Positions 1 to 6,678 of a stretch of 23,562 nucleotides of DNA are shown one piece after another (position 1 is the first letter of the stretch; each line of letters starts with the position of its first letter). The position numbers and the translations under genes are program-made. Source of the DNA: an uncultured Oscillospiraceae bacterium. GTDB lineage: Bacteria; Bacillota; Clostridia; Oscillospirales; Oscillospiraceae. The notes below the pieces were generated by a model. It was not told the DNA's origin. It was given only the letters and a program-made list of their open reading frames with translations, and ran no database searches. The stretch covers positions 1 through 23,562 of the forward strand of contig CAAEKQ010000081.1 of assembly GCA_900756575.1 (NCBI GenBank). Direction: 5' to 3'.

Positions 1-22
1 AACAGCCCGAAACCCTTGCACC

Positions 23-161
23 TTCCGCTGAAGCGCAACAGCGTTTCAGCGGAAATACGCATTGTAACAATGTCTGCATTTCATCAAAAGGACTGTTTTT
101 CGCCCTTTTGATGAAATGATGCGGCGTTTGCCGCAGGAATAAACCGAAAAACGGTTTATTC
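23..161. repeat. Cluster of four consecutive hairpins
   Basis: Four inverted repeats follow each other with little spacing. They are 23-54 (TTCCGCTGAA/TTCAGCGGAA, extendable inward to about 14 bp, loop AACA), 77-118 (15 perfect bp, CATTTCATCAAAAGG with its complement, 12-base loop), 121-134 (GCGGC/GCCGC, loop GTTT) and 137-161 (GAATAAACCG/CGGTTTATTC, loop AAAAA). None ends in a clear T-run on the plus strand. They may be the 3' end of an upstream transcript, a structured RNA or a palindromic repeat cluster; the window does not show which. Confidence 0.75.
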
Positions 162-374
162 AGTTGACATTATTATACTAGATTCGTATGCGAAAAAGGA
201 AATAGATAATTGATATGGATGATAACCTGGAGTTATCAAGACGGGCATAATTGGCGGTGCAAAATGGCGCGGGATTGGGACAAATATGTTTTTTCTGTGA
301 AGACGAACGGGAAAAAGGAGCAATTTTGCCGCAAATTTCACGGAAAACCGTCCGATTATAACCGCGGGTTATCA

Positions 375-402
375 TTGTTAACGAAACGGTATTGGATAAT
401 AT
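375..402 (+). promoter_or_regulatory. Candidate promoter of the solute-binding lipoprotein gene
   Basis: TTGTTA at 375-380 and TAATAT at 397-402 are separated by 16 bases, giving a start of transcription about 50 bases before the coding start. The match is moderate. Confidence 0.4.
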
Positions 403-457
403 GAAAATGTTTCGCTAATATTTAGGTCGTGAAATGAAAAGAAAGGAATGAGCACAA

Positions 458-2158
458 ATGAAAAGAACTCGTTTAACGGCCCTGGCTCTGGCGGCGTGCA
501 TGGTCGGCGCGCTGCTCACCGGCTGCGGCGGAAGCAAGACTTCCTCTGCGGCGCCTTCGGAGAGCACCAAGGCAGTTTCCGAGGCAGCCCCCAACGAAAC
601 CACCACCATCCCCGCATCCGACGCAGAAGAAACCTCCACCGTGGAAGCCGCCGACGGCTGGACCTACGCCCCTATCTCCTATCCCCTGGAGGACGGCGGC
701 ACTCTGAGCTACTATATGATTAAGGATCTGAGCCAGAAGTCCGTGCTGGGCTCCTGGCAGGAGCATCCCATGCTGAAGGTTGTGAAAGAGAAGACCGGCG
801 TGACCCTGGATATCACCGCCGTGTCTCAGACCAACGGCAGCGACATGATGGGCCTGATGATCGCATCCGGCGACTACACCGACCTGATCGAGAACCTGAG
901 CTATGCCACCGGCTTCTCCGCTGCCATGGACGACGACGTCGTTCTGGAGGTCAGCGATCTGCTGGAGGACTATGCCCCCGACTACAATAAGCTGCTGGTG
1001 GAGAACCCCGACTATAAGAAGTCCATCACCACCGACGATGGCCGCATCGGCATCTTCGCTACCATCACCCAGGGCAGCCGCGGCCCCTCCGATGGCCTGA
1101 TGATCAATCAGGATTGGCTGGACGAGTGCGATCTCGACACCCCCGTTACCTTTGACGATCTCGAGAACGTACTGCTGACCTTTCAGGACAAGTATGGCGT
1201 TACCGATCCCCTGTATATGGTGGGCGACGGCATTCTGGACTATGACCAGCTGTCCGGCGCATTTGATGTGGCGCTGAAGTTCAACTCCATCACCGGTCAG
1301 GGCGGCTTCTACATTGACAAGGATGGCGAGATTCAGTTCGGCTATGTCCAGGAGGGCTACAAGGACTACATCGAGAAGATGCACGACTGGTATGAAAAGG
1401 GCATTCTGTCCTCCGACTTCGTGTCCCATACCACCGACTACATGAACGACGACCTGATCGGCGACATCATCGCCCAGACTACCGGCGTATTCTCCAGAGG
1501 CGACGGCCTGTTTGATATGCTCCGCAGCGCTTCCGGCTCCAACCTGGTGGCCCTGGCTGACCCCGTCCTCGAGGAGGGCCAGACCATTCACCTGGGCAAC
1601 CAGCCCGCACTGCCCTCCACCGTCCGCGGCGTTGTGATTACCACCGCCTGCGAGGAGCCTGAGATGGCCGCCGAGTTCCTGAACTGGTGGTACACCGATG
1701 ACGGCTTCCTGGCCAGCTCCTACGGTCAGGAGGGGGTCAGCTACACCATGGTAGACGGCAAGCCCCAGTATACCGAAATGATGACCAATACCGAGGGCAC
1801 GACCCTCAGCGCCCAGAAGCTGGACAACTGCGGCCCTCTGGAGCTGCTCATCGACGGCACCACCCCCGAGCCCAGCTATTCCGAGGTGGCCCAGGAGGCT
1901 CCCGTAATCTGGGGCAGCAACAAGGACGGCGCTTATAACATCCCCGAGGCCGTGGAAATGACTGCGGACGAGGGCGATGAGTTCAACACCTACTTCTCCG
2001 ATATCGCCACCCTCTGCCGCCAGTACACCGTGCAGTTTATCACGGGCACCAAGGATCTTTCCGAGATCGACTCCTTCCAGGAGCAGCTGGACGGCATGGG
2101 CGTGGATACCTGCTGCGAGATCTATCAGGCAGCCTATGACCGGTACAACAACAGATAA
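458..2158 (+). CDS. Extracellular solute-binding lipoprotein (ABC transporter type)
   Basis: This is a 566-residue secreted lipoprotein. The N-terminus has basic residues, a hydrophobic stretch and a lipobox LTGC with the lipidated cysteine at residue 23. A Ser/Thr/Ala/Glu-rich linker to about residue 65 follows, then a long mature domain. Size and layout fit the large family 1 solute-binding proteins of Clostridia, which deliver sugars or oligosaccharides to an ABC permease (family knowledge). The start at 458 follows AAAGGAATG. No permease or ATPase gene lies in this window, so either the partners are upstream of position 1 or this is an orphan binding protein that uses permeases encoded elsewhere. 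The ligand cannot be told from sequence. A strong terminator follows directly. Confidence 0.8.
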   Translation: MKRTRLTALALAACMVGALLTGCGGSKTSSAAPSESTKAVSEAAPNETTTIPASDAEETSTVEAADGWTYAPISYPLEDGGTLSYYMIKDLSQKSVLGSWQEHPMLKVVKEKTGVTLDITAVSQTNGSDMMGLMIASGDYTDLIENLSYATGFSAAMDDDVVLEVSDLLEDYAPDYNKLLVENPDYKKSITTDDGRIGIFATITQGSRGPSDGLMINQDWLDECDLDTPVTFDDLENVLLTFQDKYGVTDPLYMVGDGILDYDQLSGAFDVALKFNSITGQGGFYIDKDGEIQFGYVQEGYKDYIEKMHDWYEKGILSSDFVSHTTDYMNDDLIGDIIAQTTGVFSRGDGLFDMLRSASGSNLVALADPVLEEGQTIHLGNQPALPSTVRGVVITTACEEPEMAAEFLNWWYTDDGFLASSYGQEGVSYTMVDGKPQYTEMMTNTEGTTLSAQKLDNCGPLELLIDGTTPEPSYSEVAQEAPVIWGSNKDGAYNIPEAVEMTADEGDEFNTYFSDIATLCRQYTVQFITGTKDLSEIDSFQEQLDGMGVDTCCEIYQAAYDRYNNR

Positions 2159-2176
2159 AACCCACAGATAAAACGC

Positions 2177-2214
2177 CACCCTCTGCCACTGCGGCAGAGG
2201 GTGTTTGCTGTTTT
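2177..2214. terminator. Bidirectional intrinsic terminator between convergent genes
   Basis: An 11-bp perfect stem, CACCCTCTGCC (2177-2187) with GGCAGAGGGTG (2193-2203), has a 5-base loop. Plus-strand T-rich sequence follows (TTTGCTGTTTT). The opposite side reads GTTTTA on the minus strand, so it probably ends both the lipoprotein transcript and the convergent DUF3592 transcript. Confidence 0.85.
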
Positions 2215-2680
2215 AAATGATCCACCAAAGGGCTTCATACAGCCGGAGAACGGCAAGCACCAGAAAAACGGCGGCGCCCAGGAAGAATGCAATGCCGCTG
2301 AGCACGGGCTTTTTCGGCTTGCCCAGCAAAACCCGACCGGGATCGGCGGGGTCATAATAGCCGGTGAGCTGCTGACCGGCGGTGTAGCTGGCGGCATAGC
2401 GCTCGGTGACGGTTTGCGTGTAGTCTGTTCCGTTTATGGTGTAGGAAAGGGTGGTGGTGTAGATGGCATAGTGCACCAGCTCCCGGCTGCCGTCGTCCCG
2501 GTCCTCCCACTGATCCTCCTCCGACTTGTCAACGGATGTTACGGTCACGGCGGTGGTGGCGGGGCAGCGCCGGGTGTCCGATTCATATCCGGCGTAGGAG
2601 TTCCGGCGATAGCGAACCCCCAGAAACAGAAGCAGCGCCGCAATCAGAAGAAAAACAATCCCCAGTACCAGATCACTCAT
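2213..2680 (-). CDS. DUF3592-like two-pass membrane protein
   Basis: This 155-residue protein has an N-terminal membrane segment (about residues 3-22) followed by basic residues. A soluble middle part of about 95 residues is rich in beta-prone Thr/Tyr/Val and holds the string YYDPADPGRVLL. A second membrane segment lies near residues 127-150. The YxPxxP-type motif between two membrane helices is typical of DUF3592 proteins, whose function is unknown (family knowledge). The start is set by AGGAGG eight bases upstream of ATG. The gene has its own strong promoter (2716-2744), so it looks monocistronic. It converges on the solute-binding protein gene, and nothing links the two functionally. Confidence 0.7.
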   Translation of the reverse strand: MSDLVLGIVFLLIAALLLFLGVRYRRNSYAGYESDTRRCPATTAVTVTSVDKSEEDQWEDRDDGSRELVHYAIYTTTLSYTINGTDYTQTVTERYAASYTAGQQLTGYYDPADPGRVLLGKPKKPVLSGIAFFLGAAVFLVLAVLRLYEALWWII

Positions 2681-2715
2681 CCCATTGTCCTCCTGTTTTT
2701 TTGATTTCCAATTTC

Positions 2716-2744
2716 AGTATATCGTAAAAAACGGGGGCAGTCAA
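2716..2744 (-). promoter_or_regulatory. Promoter of the DUF3592-like gene
   Basis: On the minus strand TTGACT (2744-2739) and TATACT (2721-2716) are spaced by exactly 17 bases, a near-consensus sigma-A promoter about 30 bases ahead of the start codon. Confidence 0.75.
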
Positions 2745-2787
2745 CCGGAAGAAACGGAAAACGGAATAAAACGGCGACAAAAGGCAG

Positions 2788-2819
2788 GGGCGCACTGCAA
2801 GTTGCCTCACAGCACGCCC
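2788..2819 (-). terminator. Possible terminator of ackA
   Basis: On the minus strand a 10-bp stem with two G-T pairs (GGGCGTGCTG with CAGTGCGCCC) lies 26 bases after the ackA stop. The following T-tract is poor (CTGCCTTTTG), so this is only a moderate call. Confidence 0.45.
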
Positions 2820-2844
2820 GATGCCTTCCGGTTCTCAAATAAAA

Positions 2845-4044
2845 TCAGCCAACCAGCTCAGCGGTATCCTTTGCGATCATCAGCTCCTCGTTGGTGGGGA
2901 TGACCAGAACCTTGACCTTGGCGCCGTCGGGGGAGACAATGCGCTCCTCGCCGCGGATGTTGTTCTTCTCGGGGTCGATCTCGATGCCCATGAACTTAAG
3001 GCCGTCTACAAAGTGCAGACGCATATCAGCGGAGTTCTCGCCCACGCCGGCAGTGAACACAACAGCGTCCACACCGCCCATAGCGGCAGCGTACTCAGCG
3101 ATCATCTTGCGAACGCCATACTCAAAGACCTCAACGGCCAGAGCGGCGCGCGCGTTACCTTCAGCGGCAGCGTTGTCGAGATCACGGAAGTCGGAGGACA
3201 CACCGGAGATGCCCAGCACGCCGGACTTCTTGTTCAGGGTGGTCATCATGTCGGCCATGGACATATCATACTTCTTCATGATGAACTCCATGATGCCGGC
3301 ATCCATGTCGCCGGAACGGGTGCCCATGGGAAGACCGGCCAGAGGCGTCAGGCCCATGGAGGTGTCAACGCTCTTGCCGCCGTCGATGGCGGTGATGGAG
3401 GAGCCGTTGCCCAGGTGGCAGGAAACGATCTTCAGCTCCTCAATGGGCTTGCCCAGGATCTCAGCGCAGCGCTGGGAAACATAGCGGTGGGAGGTTCCGT
3501 GGAAGCCGTAACGACGCATCTTGTCGTTCTCGTAGTACTCATAGGGAATGGCATAGGTGTAAGCCTTTGCGGGCATGGTCTGATGGAAGGCGGTGTCGAA
3601 CACGGCAACCATGGGAACGCCGGGCATCTTCTCCTGGCAGGCCTTGATGCCGATGATGTTGGCGGGGTTGTGGAGAGGAGCCAGGGGGTTGCACTCCTCA
3701 ATGGCAGCCATAACCTCGTCGGTGATGACCACGGAGGAAGCGAACTTCTCGCCGCCATGGACCACACGGTGGCCAACTGCGTCGATCTCCTTCATGGAAG
3801 CGATTACGCCGTTCTTGGGATCCACCAGAGCGTCGAGCACGGCTGCAATGGCCTCGGCATGGGTGGGCATTGCCACGTCAACCGCGTCCAGCTTTTCCTT
3901 GCCCTCGACCTGGGGCTTGTAGGTGAACTTGCCGTCGATGCCGATGCGCTCGCACAGGCCCTTTGCCAGAAGATCGCCGGTGGCGGGATTCAGCAGCTGG
4001 TACTTGAGGGAGGAGCTGCCGGCATTGATAACTAATACGTTCAT
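2845..4044 (-). CDS. ackA: Acetate kinase
   Basis: This 399-residue cytoplasmic kinase interconverts acetyl phosphate plus ADP and acetate plus ATP, the ATP-yielding last step of acetate fermentation. It starts with VLVINAGSSSLKYQ, the phosphate-binding signature. Other family motifs visible are HRVVHGG, FDTAFHQTMP, YGFHGTSH, CHLGNGSS and TRSGDMDAG. Length is typical. An in-frame ATG three codons upstream touches the AGGAG ribosome site, so the start at 4044, nine bases after AGGAG, is preferred. The usual partner phosphotransacetylase gene (pta) is not adjacent. The gene diverges from tmcAL, with a promoter at 4138-4166 carrying a dyad over its -10 box. Confidence 0.97.
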   Translation of the reverse strand: MNVLVINAGSSSLKYQLLNPATGDLLAKGLCERIGIDGKFTYKPQVEGKEKLDAVDVAMPTHAEAIAAVLDALVDPKNGVIASMKEIDAVGHRVVHGGEKFASSVVITDEVMAAIEECNPLAPLHNPANIIGIKACQEKMPGVPMVAVFDTAFHQTMPAKAYTYAIPYEYYENDKMRRYGFHGTSHRYVSQRCAEILGKPIEELKIVSCHLGNGSSITAIDGGKSVDTSMGLTPLAGLPMGTRSGDMDAGIMEFIMKKYDMSMADMMTTLNKKSGVLGISGVSSDFRDLDNAAAEGNARAALAVEVFEYGVRKMIAEYAAAMGGVDAVVFTAGVGENSADMRLHFVDGLKFMGIEIDPEKNNIRGEERIVSPDGAKVKVLVIPTNEELMIAKDTAELVG

Positions 4045-4074
4045 GAATGTCATCTCCTAAAAGTATTTCTTTTG

Positions 4075-4103
4075 TTGCAAATGGATTGCACTCCGGGTAC
4101 AAT
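4075..4103 (+). promoter_or_regulatory. Promoter of tmcAL
   Basis: TTGCAA (4075-4080) and TACAAT (4098-4103) have a 17-base spacer. This gives a roughly 100-base untranslated leader before the GTG start at 4209 and overlaps the ackA leader on the other strand. Confidence 0.6.
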
Positions 4104-4132
4104 AGAGGGGCACACCGGGGCGCAATTGCTCA

Positions 4133-4166
4133 TGTACATTTTAGTACAAATTTCCCCGGAGGACAA
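4133..4166 (-). promoter_or_regulatory. Promoter of ackA with a TGTAC dyad over the -10 box
   Basis: On the minus strand TTGTCC (4166-4161) and TAAAAT (4143-4138) are spaced by 17 bases. The inverted repeat TGTAC-6-GTACA (4133-4148) covers the -10 box, a position fitting a repressor site. The regulator is unknown. Confidence 0.5.
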
Positions 4167-4208
4167 CTGTTAATTTACCGAATTTCAGCGTTTTGGAGGA
4201 TTTTTTTC

Positions 4209-5342
4209 GTGAGGACTGCCGGAATCATCTGTGAATACAACCCCTTTCACCGGGGGCACCTGCTCCAGCTCCGGAAAACCCGGGAGACGGTGGGGGAGGA
4301 CGGGGCGATTGTCTGCCTGATGAGCGGATATTTTGTCCAGCGGGGGGAGCCTGCGCTGTTTTTGCCGGAGGTTCGCACCCGGGTCGCGCTTCTGCATGGG
4401 GCCGATCTGGTGCTGGAGCTGCCCATCACCGGGGCGGTGAATGCGGCGGGGTATTTTGCCGAGACGGCGGTTTCCTGTCTTCATCAAATGGGCTGCATCG
4501 ACCTGCTCTCCTTCGGCAGTGAAAGCGGAAATCTGGAGGATTTATGCCGAATCGCGGAGATTCTTGACAGCACGGAGATGGAAGCGGCACTAAAAGCCCG
4601 ATTGGAGACCGGCGCATCCTATGCATCGGCCCGGACGCTGGCCCTGCAGGATCTTGGCGCGGATGGGGCGCTGCTCCGGGGGGCGAACAATGCCCTGGGG
4701 GTGGAGTATCTCCGGAGCCTTCGGAAGCTGGGGAGCGAGATGATACCCTGGACGTATCGCCGGGATTTGTCGCTGCCCTCGGCCAGTGAGATTCGCGGCA
4801 CACTGGGGCAAGCGGATTGGCTGGATCATCTGCCCGGGAAGGAGCTATATCGGGATGCGGCGCCCCATACCCTTTTGCAGGGGGAAAAAGCCATGCTGGC
4901 GGTGCTCCGGGCATTGCCGGACGAAGCCTTTGACCGGATGGCCTTTGATGGCGAGGGCCTAAGCAGCAAGGTGCGGAAGGCCTGCCGGAGGGAGAATTCC
5001 ATCGACGGGATTATCATGGCCTGTAAGTCCAAGCGATATGCCTACAGCCGGCTGCGGCGGACGCTGATGTGGCTGTTTTTGGGGCTAAGCCAGGCGGATG
5101 TCAGGCGGGAGATTCCCTATGTTAGGGTACTGGGATTCAATGAAACCGGGCGGAAGGTATTGAAAATGGCCAAGGAAACGGGGGAGCTGCCCCTGGTTTC
5201 CGGGGCGGTGCCAAAGAATTTGGCGGCGAGGGAGTATTTTTTGATGGAATCCCGGGCGGCGGATCTTTATACGGTGTTTGCGGAGGATGGGGTTCGAGAA
5301 GATTGGGATCGGCTGCGGGGGTGGGTGCCGGTGAGAGGGTAG
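4209..5342 (+). CDS. tmcAL: tRNA(Met) cytidine acetate ligase (TmcAL/YlbM family)
   Basis: This 377-residue cytoplasmic protein starts RTAGIICEYNPFHRGH, with the nucleotidyltransferase HxGH motif at residues 14-17. It continues with MSGYFVQRGEPALF, ELPIT, SFGSE and RGANNALGVEYLR. These match the TmcAL family, which activates acetate with ATP and acetylates the wobble cytidine (C34) of elongator tRNA-Met (family knowledge). The open frame extends further upstream, but homology begins at the GTG at 4209, preceded by GGAGG with nine bases between, so that start is chosen. Placement opposite acetate kinase is suggestive, since both handle acetate, but they are on separate transcripts. The 59-bp repeat units begin within about 15 bases of the stop. 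Confidence 0.92.
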   Translation: MRTAGIICEYNPFHRGHLLQLRKTRETVGEDGAIVCLMSGYFVQRGEPALFLPEVRTRVALLHGADLVLELPITGAVNAAGYFAETAVSCLHQMGCIDLLSFGSESGNLEDLCRIAEILDSTEMEAALKARLETGASYASARTLALQDLGADGALLRGANNALGVEYLRSLRKLGSEMIPWTYRRDLSLPSASEIRGTLGQADWLDHLPGKELYRDAAPHTLLQGEKAMLAVLRALPDEAFDRMAFDGEGLSSKVRKACRRENSIDGIIMACKSKRYAYSRLRRTLMWLFLGLSQADVRREIPYVRVLGFNETGRKVLKMAKETGELPLVSGAVPKNLAAREYFLMESRAADLYTVFAEDGVREDWDRLRGWVPVRG

Positions 5343-5460
5343 GTTTTACGTATTTACCTAGCTCTCTACGTATCTAACGCCCTTCGGGGGCTTTATCTTG
5401 CTTTTCACGTTTTTACTTGCATTCTCTTTCCGGTAGGCCCTCCGGGGGGCGTAATCTTGC
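5343..5460 (+). repeat. Two 59-bp periodic units leading into repeat element A
   Basis: The motif TTTAC(C/T)T starts a unit at about 5353, 5412 and 5471. The anchor AC (5356, 5415, 5474) recurs at exactly 59 bases, the third unit being the outer part of the element's terminal repeat. Each unit carries a GC-rich CCTCCGG-like or CCTTCGG core and ends ATCTTGC. The same unit and 59-base period occur after folC (23376 and 23435), and one reversed unit lies at about 18410-18437. They begin immediately after a gene stop in two of three places. Confidence 0.75.
5379..5405 (+). terminator. Weak terminator-like hairpin after tmcAL inside the first repeat unit
   Basis: The short GCCC/GGGC stem with a TTCGG loop (5379-5391) is followed by TTTATCTTGCTTTT. 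It is the only terminator-like signal after tmcAL. The stem is short, so the call is tentative. Confidence 0.4.
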
Positions 5461-6164
5461 GTTTTTTCTTTTTACCTGCCGCGCTGCTAAACCGACGACC
5501 TCCGGTGGCCCCATCTTTCGTTGCACGACGAAAGATAGGGGAGAAAGGCGTGCCAAAGGGCTCCAAAGCCGCCCTTTGGAAACTGGCTTTTCATACGGGG
5601 GTTCGGAGGGGAGACGTGCGGACTTTTCTACGTATTCGCCCAAATGCAATTAACGCGATTTAGGCCCGCCCGTGGCGTGTGCAAGCACACTGCTTCCACG
5701 GACTCTGTTGTACTGCTCCAACTGCGGCGAAATCGTAACATTTATAGAATAACCAACCTGATTTGTAGTCGGAAGTTGGGTGGTTGCGAAAGTGCCATCA
5801 ATTCAACCGCAGCACGCAGAGCGCATGGAAGCAGTGCGGAGCACGCCATGCGCGACTTAATCGCGTCAAATGCACCGTTGCGAGGCGGTTCGCACAAAGC
5901 ACGTCAGAATGGCCCAAAACATTACCCCGGGGATCCAACGGGGGCCGCAGCTATGGGGCCCCCGCCGAAGCCCAACGAAGTGGGTTCGGTGGGGAAAGGA
6001 GGAGCAGCGGAACGACTGAGCTTTTGCCCCTAAAGGCAAAACGAAGGATGTGGAGCTTGCGACGACGCGGCGTGTCTTTCTCCACTATCTTTCTTCAAAC
6101 AAAGAAAGATGGTGCCCCCGGAGGGCGTTGGAAAAGTAGCGCGGTTGGTAAACACGTAAAACCC
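5461..6164. repeat. Repeat element A: 704-bp non-coding element with ~95-bp terminal inverted repeats
   Basis: The left end (5461-5554) and right end (6069-6164) are imperfect inverted copies. Both read, from outside in: a TTTAC-rich stretch, CCGC, a GACCTCCGGTGGC-like block, a 24-base palindrome (5513-5536; 6087-6110) and GGAGAAAGGCGTGCC-like sequence. The interior has no credible gene. It contains segment m1 (about 5663-5717), m2 (5750-5812), m3 (5850-5950, with CCCCGGGGATCC), a 14-bp hairpin (5960-5994) and block Y (5991-6060, with the hairpin TTTTGCC/GGCAAAA). The same pieces recur in elements B and C. The layout resembles a miniature inverted-repeat transposable element or a large intergenic palindromic repeat. 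No target-site duplication was recognised. Confidence 0.75.
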
Positions 6165-6198
6165 CTTATTCCTCCCCATTTACTATGTAGTCTCCATC

Positions 6199-6227
6199 TT
6201 GACAAATCCCCCAAAACGTTCTATACT
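6199..6227 (+). promoter_or_regulatory. Promoter of the HMA-domain gene
   Basis: A consensus -35 TTGACA (6199-6204), a 17-base spacer and TATACT (6222-6227) make a very strong sigma-A promoter. Confidence 0.85.
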
Positions 6228-6242
6228 ACCAGTTAGACAAAA

Positions 6243-6259
6243 CTTACCGTTCCGGTAGG
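6243..6259 (+). promoter_or_regulatory. Dyad in the 5' leader of the HMA-domain gene
   Basis: TACCG-TTC-CGGTA (6245-6257), extendable by a G-T and a C-G pair, lies about ten bases after the expected transcription start and just before AAGGAG. It could be a metal-regulator operator or a small RNA hairpin near the ribosome site. No known operator consensus is matched. Confidence 0.4.
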
Positions 6260-6276
6260 AATAAGGAGAATCCACC

Positions 6277-6528
6277 ATGACTCAAATCACCCTTCACATC
6301 GACGGCATGATGTGCGGTATGTGCGAGGCCCATGTCAACGACGCCGTCCGCAAAGCCATTTCCGCAAAAAAGGTCAAGTCCTCCCACTCCGCGGGCACCT
6401 GCGTGATCCTCACCGAGCAGGAGGTAGACACCGACACCCTCAAGGCTGCCATCGACGCCACCGGCTACACCGTCACCGGCGTAGATGCCCAGCCCTATGA
6501 GAAAAAGGGCCTGTTCCACCGCCATTAG
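6277..6528 (+). CDS. Small heavy-metal-associated (HMA) domain protein, copper-chaperone-like
   Basis: This 83-residue protein is essentially one HMA domain. It begins TQITLHIDGMMCGMCEAHV, with the metal-binding MxCxxC cysteines at residues 13 and 16. The rest fits the beta-alpha-beta-beta-alpha-beta fold, including the late DATGY turn. Such proteins bind Cu(I) or a similar soft metal and pass it to a P-type ATPase or regulator (family knowledge). A basic tail, KKGLFHRH, extends past the domain and its two histidines might add metal affinity (inference). AAGGAG lies upstream of the ATG. No metal ATPase or CsoR-like gene is adjacent, so it stands alone under its own strong promoter. It might equally serve another metal or a redox role. 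Confidence 0.85.
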   Translation: MTQITLHIDGMMCGMCEAHVNDAVRKAISAKKVKSSHSAGTCVILTEQEVDTDTLKAAIDATGYTVTGVDAQPYEKKGLFHRH

Positions 6529-6559
6529 TGCAGCAGGGCAAAAAACCTTTCTGACACGC

Positions 6560-6603
6560 TGAGCGTGCTGCAAATGATCATGCAGCACGCTCTTGACATT
6601 TTG
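6560..6603 (+). terminator. Hairpin after the HMA gene, probable terminator
   Basis: A perfect 12-bp stem, GAGCGTGCTGCA (6561-6572) with TGCAGCACGCTC (6581-6592), has an 8-base loop and is followed by TTGACATTTT. The T-tract is interrupted because the same bases form the -35 box of the next promoter. Confidence 0.65.
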
Positions 6604-6622
6604 GGGACTTTGGCTCTATACT
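6593..6622 (+). promoter_or_regulatory. Promoter of cysK
   Basis: TTGACA (6593-6598), an 18-base spacer and TATACT (6617-6622). The -35 box directly abuts the preceding hairpin. Confidence 0.75.
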
Positions 6623-6641
6623 AAACATAATCATACAAAAC

Positions 6642-6661
6642 TGATATGACATTGCATATCA
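6642..6661 (+). promoter_or_regulatory. Dyad between promoter and start of cysK
   Basis: TGATATG (6642-6648) and CATATCA (6655-6661) form a perfect 7-bp inverted repeat with a 6-base spacer, about 13-32 bases past the predicted transcription start and just before AGGAGG. It is a plausible repressor operator for sulfur control, but the factor is not identified. Confidence 0.45.
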
Positions 6662-6678
6662 ATTAGGAGGGTTCCCTT

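Larger units (their letters stand above)
1..457. other. Non-coding leader region upstream of the solute-binding lipoprotein
   Basis: No convincing gene lies here. The first 161 bases are four consecutive hairpins (separate entry). A 7-bp dyad, TGATAAC and GTTATCA with a 5-base spacer, lies at 220-238, and GTTATCA recurs at 368-374. A short open frame at 210-404 has no good ribosome site and resembles no family. The last 80 bases hold the likely promoter and ribosome site of the downstream gene. Confidence 0.6.

Noticed and set aside
164..192. TTGACA at 164-169 as a promoter
   Set aside because: The nearby TATACT is only four bases away, and the bases at the proper spacing (TATGCG) are a poor -10 box.
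210..404. Short plus-strand open frame before the lipoprotein gene
   Set aside because: It has no ribosome site and no recognisable family, its composition is unlike the neighbours, and its 3' end overlaps the next gene's promoter.
473..2179. Long minus-strand open frame opposite the solute-binding lipoprotein
   Set aside because: It is a low-complexity Gly/Val/Ala/His shadow. The plus strand has a lipobox, a ribosome site and a terminator.
2821..4035. Plus-strand open frame opposite ackA
   Set aside because: It is a shadow of a textbook acetate kinase, and its start overlaps no ribosome site.
5417..6236. Several short open frames within repeat element A
   Set aside because: They change between copies, cross palindromes and the terminal repeats, and have no ribosome sites or family motifs.
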